From NCBI GenBank assembly GCA_009926705.1, contig RFOJ01000045.1:1-7036 (forward strand): DNA of 7,036 nt. The letters are read 5' to 3'. The translations under genes were made by a program, and so were the position numbers. The notes under the pieces were generated by a model. That model saw nothing but the letters and a program-made list of their open reading frames with translations. It was not told where the DNA came from and ran no database searches. Source of the DNA: Acidimicrobiia bacterium (GTDB lineage: Bacteria; Actinomycetota; Acidimicrobiia; Acidimicrobiales; Ilumatobacteraceae). Position 1 is the stretch's first letter, and every line of letters begins with the position of its first letter. Positions 1 to 6,076 of the stretch are shown here, piece after piece.

Positions 1-54
1 CACGCCGAGCAGGGCTGAGCGCCACTGCCCACGACCTCGTACCGTTGAAACCAG

Positions 55-1587
55 ATGTTGCACGTCAAGCCAGGCACCACGTGGGCCGACTTCTACGCAC
101 GAGCGCGCGCAGCTGCACCAGAAGCTTTCGACACACAATCCATTCGCAACCTCATCGGCGGTGAGTGGGTTGCCGGTGGTTCTGCCAAGCCGCACACTGT
201 GCCAGTCGACGCCACGCAGATTCCGGGTGCTCCAGCAATCTCATCAGAGGAAGCGAAGAAGGCGATGGCACTTGCGGTCAAGCAAGACCGTGAATGGTCG
301 CTCGTGCCGCTTGACGAGCGCATGCGTCGAGTAACCAAAGCAGTCGAGTTGTTGCGCGAGCACCGCGACACCATCGCCGGACTCTTGATGTGGGAAATCG
401 GCAAACCGTGGAAAATCGCCTGCGATGACGTTGACCGTTGCATCGACGGTGTTACGTGGTATCTCGGGCAGATTGAGCGGCAGATGGCAGACCGCGTGCC
501 GCTCGAGGGGCCGGTTTCGAACATTGCATCGTGGAATTATCCGCTCAGCGTGCTGGTGCACGCAGAGTTGGTGCAGCTGCTGGCCGGCAACGCTGTGGTC
601 GCCAAGACGCCGTCACAGGGCGGCTTTCACGCGCTTACGCTCTCGCACGCGATGATGGCCCGCGCCGGGCTGCCAGCGACGCTGGTGTCGGGCAGCGGGG
701 CAGAACTCAGTGAAGCCCTCATCTCAACACCCGACCTCGGTGCGCTCGTCTTCGTCGGGGGTCGCACCAACGGCCGCAAGATTGCGACACGTCTCGCCGA
801 CTTGCGCCGTCGCCACGTGCTCGAACAAGAAGGTCTCAACGCGTGGGGAGTATGGAACTTCTCGCAATGGAACGACCTCGCCGGGCACCTCAAGAAAGGC
901 TTTGCCTACGCCAAGCAACGTTGCACGGCGTACCCGCGTTACGTGGTGCAGCGCCGGTTGCTTCCGGAGTTCTTGGAGACGTATTACCCAGTCGTTGCAT
1001 CGCTGAAGTTCGGTCATCCGTGTGCGGTGGAGAACGACAGTGACGCCTTGCCCGACCTCGACTTCGGGCCGGTCATCCAACGCACGAAAGCAGCGGCGTT
1101 GGCTGCGCAATTTGATGAAGCGATCGAGACGGGCGGCATCCCGCTTTTGCATGCGAAGCTCTCCAACGGTCGGTTTATCGACGGGCAAGACACCTCTGCA
1201 TATGCCGCGCCAGCGTGCGTGCTTGAACCACCATCAGCGTGGTCGTTGCACCATGCAGAACCGTTTGGGCCGCTCGACTCCATCGTGGTCGTCGACACCG
1301 AGGCCGAGTTCTTGTCGGCGATGAACGTATCCAACGGCTCGCTCGTCGCGTCGATTGCCACCGACGACATGGAGTTCGCCGAACGAGTCGGCGAAGACGT
1401 GCTGTCGTTCAAGCTCGGAATCAACAAGCCGCGTTCACGCGGAGACCGCGAAGAAGTGTTCGGCGGTCGCGGTGGTTCGTGGAAGGGTGCGTTCGTCGGT
1501 GGCGACTTGCTCGTCGACTCCGTGACGAACGGCGAACGACCGCTCTACGGAAACTTCCCCGACGGTTCTCGCTACCCGAAGACCTGA
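55..1587 (+). CDS. Aldehyde dehydrogenase-family protein (divergent, NAD(P)-dependent)
   Basis: This 510-residue protein has the length and fold markers of the aldehyde dehydrogenase superfamily, which oxidises aldehydes to acids with NAD(P)+ in the cytoplasm. Visible motifs are the oxyanion-hole Asn in ASWNYP (N161), the cofactor-binding Lys in VVAKTPSQ (K184), the GRTNGRK nucleotide loop (about 236-242), the general-base Glu in VLEQEGLN (E257), the nucleophilic Cys in KQRCTA (C290) and the AEPFGP motif (E402). The E257-C290 spacing of 33 is close to the usual 34. The Glu motif is atypical: the common LELGGK is LEQEGL here. Where NAD-preferring enzymes usually have Glu there is Ser (S187), which could allow NADP+. 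ATG 55 is the only reasonable start, although no good Shine-Dalgarno precedes it. An in-frame TGA at 16-18 rules out an extension beyond that point. The gene converges on the minus-strand run, so it is not in that operon. The substrate cannot be read from the sequence; the class call is firm. Confidence -1.
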   Translation: MLHVKPGTTWADFYARARAAAPEAFDTQSIRNLIGGEWVAGGSAKPHTVPVDATQIPGAPAISSEEAKKAMALAVKQDREWSLVPLDERMRRVTKAVELLREHRDTIAGLLMWEIGKPWKIACDDVDRCIDGVTWYLGQIERQMADRVPLEGPVSNIASWNYPLSVLVHAELVQLLAGNAVVAKTPSQGGFHALTLSHAMMARAGLPATLVSGSGAELSEALISTPDLGALVFVGGRTNGRKIATRLADLRRRHVLEQEGLNAWGVWNFSQWNDLAGHLKKGFAYAKQRCTAYPRYVVQRRLLPEFLETYYPVVASLKFGHPCAVENDSDALPDLDFGPVIQRTKAAALAAQFDEAIETGGIPLLHAKLSNGRFIDGQDTSAYAAPACVLEPPSAWSLHHAEPFGPLDSIVVVDTEAEFLSAMNVSNGSLVASIATDDMEFAERVGEDVLSFKLGINKPRSRGDREEVFGGRGGSWKGAFVGGDLLVDSVTNGERPLYGNFPDGSRYPKT

Positions 1588-1645
1588 CGCACTCAGCAGC
1601 GTGGGTTATCCGCCGTTTGTGTGATGTTCGTGCGACTGTGGGACG

Positions 1646-2449
1646 TCAGCTGCAGGAGACGCCGGCGTAGATCAGCGAGTTGAGGCTCGGTGTCTCGAGA
1701 TTGAGCGACGCGCGTGCACCATCTGCGGCCGGCGCACCGAGCGTCACATTGATCGGGGTGAGCGGGCCGAATGCACCCGGTACAGCGGCGACGTTCGCCT
1801 TGCCAGTGTCGGGGTTGACGCTCGGCAAGATGCCACCGAGACCCGGGTTGAGTGCCTGGGCGAGCACCGCCGCGTGGCGAGCTTCGTCTTGGCCGATCGT
1901 GATTGCCGCTTGGCGCAACGACTTGTCGGAGAGCATCGTGACGACGCCCTGATACGTCTGCGCCGCGAGATTTTCGAGCGCGTGCGCGAGCACCACGACG
2001 TCAAGCGGCGGGTTCTCGTTTGCTTCGTCGGTGATGAGGGCAAGAGCCGGCGAGATGTACACCTCATTGATGCGCGGGTTTCCGCAGGTGAAGGGTTCCC
2101 CGCCGAGCTTGGTGATGAGGCCATTGATTGCGTCGGCGTGACCTTTGTGGTCGTCGCGCAGGCGCTTAGCAATCTCGCCCGCTGGCATGAATGCACCATT
2201 GAAGACCCCGAGACCGATTGCGGCGTCGTACGTGTCGATGGCGTTGTACTCGAGCGAAGCAGCCGTGCGAAGCAGCACGATGTCGTCGACTTCGACGTTG
2301 GGCAGCGTCACTTTCGACGGGGTGTCGCCGACGGACACTACGTTTTCGCTCTCGGGTACGTTGGCTTGTTTTCCGCACGCGGCGAGCACGACACCCGCGA
2401 ACCCAACGCCGCCGAAGCGCAGCACCTGTCGTCGGGAGTAGCGGTTCAC
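1646..2449 (-). CDS. Tat-exported ferritin-like domain lipoprotein
   Basis: This 267-residue protein begins with a twin-arginine signal (SRRQVLRFGG, R6-R7), a short hydrophobic stretch and a lipobox LAAC, so C25 is the likely lipidated residue. It is predicted to be folded before export and anchored on the outer face of the membrane. The body (about 55-200) is a four-helix ferritin-like domain of the Ferritin_2/DUF4439-like kind. Candidate metal ligands are E67 (helix 1), H101 and H104 in DDHKGH (helix 2), E159 in ALENLA (helix 3) and the ExxH E189-H192 in DEARHA (helix 4), enough for a di-metal site. A Pro/Gly-rich tail of about 65 residues follows. The GTG start at 2449 is chosen over the longer open frame because an AGGAG lies 7 bases upstream, the Tat signal starts at once, and the start overlaps the upstream stop as GTGA. 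Iron storage, oxidase or stress roles are all possible; the family's function is poorly defined. Confidence -1.
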   Translation of the reverse strand: MNRYSRRQVLRFGGVGFAGVVLAACGKQANVPESENVVSVGDTPSKVTLPNVEVDDIVLLRTAASLEYNAIDTYDAAIGLGVFNGAFMPAGEIAKRLRDDHKGHADAINGLITKLGGEPFTCGNPRINEVYISPALALITDEANENPPLDVVVLAHALENLAAQTYQGVVTMLSDKSLRQAAITIGQDEARHAAVLAQALNPGLGGILPSVNPDTGKANVAAVPGAFGPLTPINVTLGAPAADGARASLNLETPSLNSLIYAGVSCS

Positions 2450-2943
2450 GAGGTGGCTCCTGGCGTGAGTGCGATGGCTTCGTTGACCAGCGCATCGTCG
2501 AGCGAGCGACCCGCAAGCAGCGCCAGCGATGCGGCGTGACGGGCTTGGATGGTGATGATCGAAGCGACGAGCGATGACCCCGCGGTGCCGTCGAGCGTGC
2601 CGACCAGCGAGGTGTGCGTCGCAACGAGCGTGTTCTCGAGCTCGCGCAGGGCGTCGAGGATGGCGCCTTTGTCGCTGCCGCTCAGGCGCGAACGGAATGC
2701 GTTGTAGACCGCGTCTTCGCGCACGTTGGGGGCGTCGGCACCGATGAGGCCACCGAGCGCCTGCGCTGCGGCGCGATGGTGATCGTGGAAGCCGACGAGC
2801 ACCGCCTGCTCTTCGGAACTGAAGGCGGGGAGCGCGGCAGCAACCGCGAACAAGTCGCGCGCGGCCCACTCGGCTGCGTTGGCAAAGGCAAGCAGCGCGA
2901 CGTCAGCAGTGCTGGGTGGGGTGGTTGCGGCGGGGAGGGACAT
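2446..2943 (-). CDS. Ferritin-like domain protein, no signal peptide
   Basis: This 165-residue, Ala-rich helical protein aligns by eye with the core of the downstream lipoprotein. Helix 1 has AEWAARD (E25), helix 2 has FHDHHR (H53 and H56, matching H101xxH104), helix 3 has ELENTL (E103, matching E159), and helix 4 has QARHA (Q133 and H136). Helix 4 carries Gln where the paralogue has the Glu of ExxH, so one metal ligand may be lost or weakened. There is no Tat or Sec signal and no membrane segment, so it should be cytoplasmic. ATG 2943 is chosen because earlier in-frame starts would run deep into the kinase gene; no clear Shine-Dalgarno is visible. It lies 53 bases after the kinase stop, and its TGA overlaps the next start as GTGA, so the two ferritin-like genes form a coupled pair. 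A regulatory or partner subunit is possible; no specific function is known. Confidence -1.
   Translation of the reverse strand: MSLPAATTPPSTADVALLAFANAAEWAARDLFAVAAALPAFSSEEQAVLVGFHDHHRAAAQALGGLIGADAPNVREDAVYNAFRSRLSGSDKGAILDALRELENTLVATHTSLVGTLDGTAGSSLVASIITIQARHAASLALLAGRSLDDALVNEAIALTPGATS
2457..2461 (-). promoter_or_regulatory. Shine-Dalgarno AGGAG for the ferritin-like lipoprotein
   Basis: Read on the minus strand, AGGAG is followed by 7 bases (CCACCTC) and then the GTG at 2449. It is the clearest ribosome binding site in the window and decides the start. It lies inside the last codons of the upstream ferritin-like gene, so translation of the two is probably coupled and separately boosted. 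Confidence -1.
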
Positions 2944-2996
2944 CAGCGAAATGTGGCGAAGATCAGCCGTGCCAAGAATAGTCGGCGCATTGCTCG

Positions 2997-4487
2997 CTAG
3001 AAGTCGAGGGCGGAGAGCTCGGGAATCCACCCGCGGGCACGGCGCACCGCTTCGTGCCATTGTGCTCGCGACGAGAGCTGCGACGTGTTGGGTTCTCGCG
3101 GGTCCGGCGCGCTCGATCTCGGCTCCACCACGCGAAGGGGGGCGACGAGCGACGTGGCTTCTGCGAGGCTGCCCCACACTCCGGTGGCAACTCCGGCCAG
3201 GAATGCGGCGCCGAGCGTGGTGGCTTCGGTGTCGCGGCAGATTTCGATCGGCCGCCCCGATGCATCAGCGAGCGCCTGCGCAAACACCGAGTTGCGGCTC
3301 ATACCGCCGTCGACGCGGAGCCGCTCGACGCGCAAACCCGTGTCGCGTTCAGTTGCTTCGAGTAGGTCGGCACCACGATGGGCGATGCCCTCCAGCACCG
3401 CGCGCACGAGATGTGCCCGAGTGGTGCCGCGCGTGACGCCGAGCAGTGTGCCGCGCGCGCCGTAATCCCAATGCGGGGTGCCCATGCCGATGAGGGCTGG
3501 TACATACACCACACCGTCGCTCGACGCGACCGAAGCGGCGACGGTGTCGCTCGACTTCGCGTCGGGCAAGACGCCAAGGTCGCTCACCAGCCACTCCACG
3601 TTTGAGCCGGCCGTGAGCATGATTGCTTCCGAGCCCCAGTGCAACGTGTCGCCCTGCGAGTACACCACGATTGGAAATGTTCCGTTCGGAGTGCGAGCGA
3701 GATGCTTTGGGGTCGCCGTGCCCGCGTAGACGTCGAGCATGCCGCCAGTACCGAAGGTTGCCTTCGCAGCGCCGGCGACGATGCCGCCCTGACCGACGAG
3801 CGATGACTGCTGATCGCCGACCAGTGCCGCAATGGGTGGTGCACCAGGGAGTGCGCTCGCTTCGCCGACTACGCCGATGGTCGGCACGATGCGAGGCAGC
3901 ATGCTCGGGTCGATGTCGAGCGCTTCGAGAACTGTGCTTGACCACTCGTGTCTAGAGAGCGACGCGTGATCGGCCAAGCCGGTCACTGCGGCGTTCGATG
4001 AGTCGGTTGCATGCACGCTGAAGTTGCTGAGCACCGCGGCGACCCAGGTGTCGACCGTGCCGGCACGCGCATGAGGGGAACGTGCAGCCTCGACGTTCTT
4101 GCGCAGCCATTCGAGTTTGGTTGCGGTTTGGTTGGGGGCAAAAACGAGGCCGCGTTCCGACTTCCAGCGCATGCACTCGCCGACGGTGCGCAAGTCTTGC
4201 CAGCCGAGCCCTGGCGCGACTGGCGTGCCGTCGCGAGAATCCCACACGATGGTGGACGCGCGTTGCGCCGTGATGCCGACTGCGCGAACTGGGCCTCCAG
4301 CAGCGAGAGCAGCGTGGGCCACGCGCAGCACGGCGTCGCGCATGGCGACACCGTCGAATTCGACGAGCCCCGCAAACGGGCTCGATGGTGGGAGCGGTTC
4401 ATAGGTGAAGCCGACGATGGAGGCGTCGTTGCGCACCACCGCAGCGCGTAACCCAGTGGTGCCGACGTCGACGACGAGCACGCTCAT
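2997..4487 (-). CDS. FGGY-family kinase, glycerol-kinase-like with altered substrate pocket
   Basis: This 496-residue protein has the two-lobed FGGY kinase layout and transfers phosphate from ATP to a polyol or sugar hydroxyl in the cytoplasm. The N-lobe opens with VVDVGTTGLR (D7, T10/T11, R14). GITAQRASTIVWD (71-83), GWQDLRT (95-101) and TVDTW (144-148) follow, then VGDQQSSLVGQ with the catalytic-base candidate D225, and FGTGG (245-249). The C-lobe has the glycerol-kinase-like run YVPALIGMGTPHWD, ARGTLLGVTRGTT, LRVDGGMSRN and TTLGAAFLAG. Against E. coli GlpK from memory, the glycerol-contacting Glu of QRE is Ala (A77), the Tyr of DPYFSG is Asn (N119), and the Phe after GTGC is Met (M250). 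Trp (W96) and Asp-Gln (D225-Q226) remain. The family call is strong, but glycerol as substrate is doubtful; another triose, polyol or sugar is likely. ATG 4487 overlaps the oxidase stop as ATGA, so translation is probably coupled; the longer open frame to 4802 is an overlap artefact. Confidence -1.
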   Translation of the reverse strand: MSVLVVDVGTTGLRAAVVRNDASIVGFTYEPLPPSSPFAGLVEFDGVAMRDAVLRVAHAALAAGGPVRAVGITAQRASTIVWDSRDGTPVAPGLGWQDLRTVGECMRWKSERGLVFAPNQTATKLEWLRKNVEAARSPHARAGTVDTWVAAVLSNFSVHATDSSNAAVTGLADHASLSRHEWSSTVLEALDIDPSMLPRIVPTIGVVGEASALPGAPPIAALVGDQQSSLVGQGGIVAGAAKATFGTGGMLDVYAGTATPKHLARTPNGTFPIVVYSQGDTLHWGSEAIMLTAGSNVEWLVSDLGVLPDAKSSDTVAASVASSDGVVYVPALIGMGTPHWDYGARGTLLGVTRGTTRAHLVRAVLEGIAHRGADLLEATERDTGLRVERLRVDGGMSRNSVFAQALADASGRPIEICRDTEATTLGAAFLAGVATGVWGSLAEATSLVAPLRVVEPRSSAPDPREPNTSQLSSRAQWHEAVRRARGWIPELSALDF

Positions 4488-6049
4488 TGCGTGTCGCCGC
4501 TGGCCCACGGCGCTGCACCGCGCCAAGTGGGAAGACCCAACTTGCCGGGATTGAACAAGTCGTTCGGGTCGAGCGCCTGCTTGATCGAGACGAGCACATT
4601 GAATGCATCGCCCATCGCCTCTCGCATGAAGCGCCCGCGATTCAGACCAACTCCGTGGTGGTGAGCGAGATTGCCACCTGATGCGAGCGCAGCGCGCTGG
4701 GCAGCGTTCCACATGGCTACATAAAGGCGTTCGTGCTCGGCGGTGGTGTCGTCGTTGATGTCGCGTGACGAGATCTGCCCGACGAACGTGAAATAGATGC
4801 ATGCACCATCGAGATAACTGTGCGACACATGCGCGCTCACACTTCGCGCACCGTCGACGCCTTTGGTGGCGGTGAGCACGCCGTCATACACCGCGCCGAG
4901 CTTTGACCACGGTGCTGCGACTTCCATCGTGTCGATGACAAAACCCTTCTTCGTGAGTGCTTGCAGCCCGCTCGTGTCGTTGCGGTGGGCGAGCCAGTGA
5001 TCGACGCGCTCGACAGGCGCTTTGACTGCGTCGTGCGCGAGTGCGAATCGTTCAACCACAGCAAGTGTGGCCGTGACGATTTCTTCCTCGCCATCGTCGA
5101 GAACGATCAGCGTGCTGTTGCTGCCATCGCCACCGTGCGAGCGTTGCGCCTCGACTGCGTCGTACAACCGCAACACGGCAGGGGTGGCGTCGGCGCGAAT
5201 GATCTCGCGCATCGCCGCGACTCCGGCCGCAAACGACGGGAAGAAGTAGGCAGCCTTGCGACGCACCGGAGCCACGTCGTGCGCACGCAGCCATGCTCGG
5301 GTAACGACACCGAGTGTGCCCTCACTGCCGACGAACATCGACGTCACATCGGTGCCGTGTGCGGCGGCGGGTGCACCACCGGTGCGAATCACGGTGCCGT
5401 CGGCGAGCACCACTTCGAGCCCGACGACCATCTCGTCGATTTTCCCGTAGCGAGTAGAGAACTGTCCGGCTCCGTGGCAGGCGATCCAGCCGCCGACCGT
5501 CGAGATGTCGAACGACTGCGGAAAGTGCCCGACCGTCAAACCGTGCTCGGCGATCGCACGCTCAAGATCGGGGCCGAACGTGCCAGGCAGTACCTCTACG
5601 ACTCCCGACGTTCGATCGACAGAGACGACTCCGTCCAGATGTGTGGTATCGAGCACGACACCGCCGAACATCGGCACCGACGCACCGCTCACACCGCTAC
5701 GACCCGCGGTCACTGTGAGCGGGATGTCGTGCTTGGCGCATGTAAGCACCACTCGGCGAACCTCGTCGGTGTTGCGTGGCGTCACGACGGCCGCTGGCAA
5801 ACGCGGAACTTGTGCCTGCAGCGCCCAGCGCATCGCGAGTGGCCACCAGTCGCGCGCGTGTTCGGCGAGCGCAGGTTGCGTGGTGCTGGTGGGGCAGATC
5901 GCCTCGAGTTCTCCGACGAGTGCCGATGATGAACCGGTCTGCTTGGGCCCGCTCCAACGCGAGCTGACCGCACCTTCGCCGAACTCAATCGGGGGAGTCG
6001 GTTGCGTCACGCACCCAACTCTGTCACGCGTGGCCTTCGGCGCAGGCAT
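4484..6049 (-). CDS. FAD-binding oxidase, alkyl-dihydroxyacetonephosphate synthase-like
   Basis: This protein of up to 521 residues has a PCMH-type (FAD_binding_4) domain at about 85-260, with PAAVVTPRNTDEV, the FAD pyrophosphate loop TAGRSGVSG (114-122), FDISTVGGW (180-188) and GSEGTLGVVT (241-250). The C-terminal part matches alkyl-DHAP synthase in detail: an LRLYD motif (R294), AAPW (378-381), SYLDGACIYF (411-420) and GGNLAHHHGVG (458-468) with the His triad 463-465, ending in DPNDLFNPGKLG. In eukaryotic AGPS the CIYF Tyr and the His triad lie at the active site that swaps the acyl chain of acyl-DHAP for a fatty alcohol. Looser relatives are glycolate or D-lactate oxidases. It follows glpD by 27 bases and overlaps the kinase start. 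The start is uncertain: ATG 6049 has no clear Shine-Dalgarno and GTG 6010 (residue 14) is an alternative. No signal peptide is seen. The flavoprotein class is firm; ether-lipid activity is inferred. Confidence -1.
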   Translation of the reverse strand: MPAPKATRDRVGCVTQPTPPIEFGEGAVSSRWSGPKQTGSSSALVGELEAICPTSTTQPALAEHARDWWPLAMRWALQAQVPRLPAAVVTPRNTDEVRRVVLTCAKHDIPLTVTAGRSGVSGASVPMFGGVVLDTTHLDGVVSVDRTSGVVEVLPGTFGPDLERAIAEHGLTVGHFPQSFDISTVGGWIACHGAGQFSTRYGKIDEMVVGLEVVLADGTVIRTGGAPAAAHGTDVTSMFVGSEGTLGVVTRAWLRAHDVAPVRRKAAYFFPSFAAGVAAMREIIRADATPAVLRLYDAVEAQRSHGGDGSNSTLIVLDDGEEEIVTATLAVVERFALAHDAVKAPVERVDHWLAHRNDTSGLQALTKKGFVIDTMEVAAPWSKLGAVYDGVLTATKGVDGARSVSAHVSHSYLDGACIYFTFVGQISSRDINDDTTAEHERLYVAMWNAAQRAALASGGNLAHHHGVGLNRGRFMREAMGDAFNVLVSIKQALDPNDLFNPGKLGLPTWRGAAPWASGDTQ

Positions 6050-6076
6050 CGGCGATGCCGGCTATTGCTGCGTGCG

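Noticed and set aside
1..18. Tail of an upstream plus-strand gene ending at TGA 16-18
   Set aside because: Only five codons are visible, too little to support a gene, though the 36-bp gap to the ALDH start would fit an operon.
1874..2539. Plus-strand 221-codon open frame over the ferritin-like genes
   Set aside because: It is antisense to two proteins with clear Tat, lipobox and four-helix motifs, and has no domain or ribosome binding site of its own.
2450..2869. N-terminal extension of the ferritin-like lipoprotein to an ATG at 2869
   Set aside because: The extension is Arg/Ala-rich shadow sequence over the upstream ferritin-like gene. It would bury the Tat signal, whereas GTG 2449 has a good AGGAG and a GTGA overlap.
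2944..2996. Internal promoter between the kinase and the ferritin-like pair
   Set aside because: A TATTCT on the minus strand resembles a -10 box, but no acceptable -35 lies at the right spacing, so it is not supported from sequence alone.
2944..3177. N-terminal extension of the small ferritin-like protein to 3177
   Set aside because: It would overlap the kinase C-terminus by about 180 bases and has no homology-like content; ATG 2943 is sufficient.
4488..4802. N-terminal extension of the FGGY kinase to 4802
   Set aside because: It overlaps the conserved His-triad end of the oxidase, and the kinase fold begins at MSVLVVDVGTT from ATG 4487.
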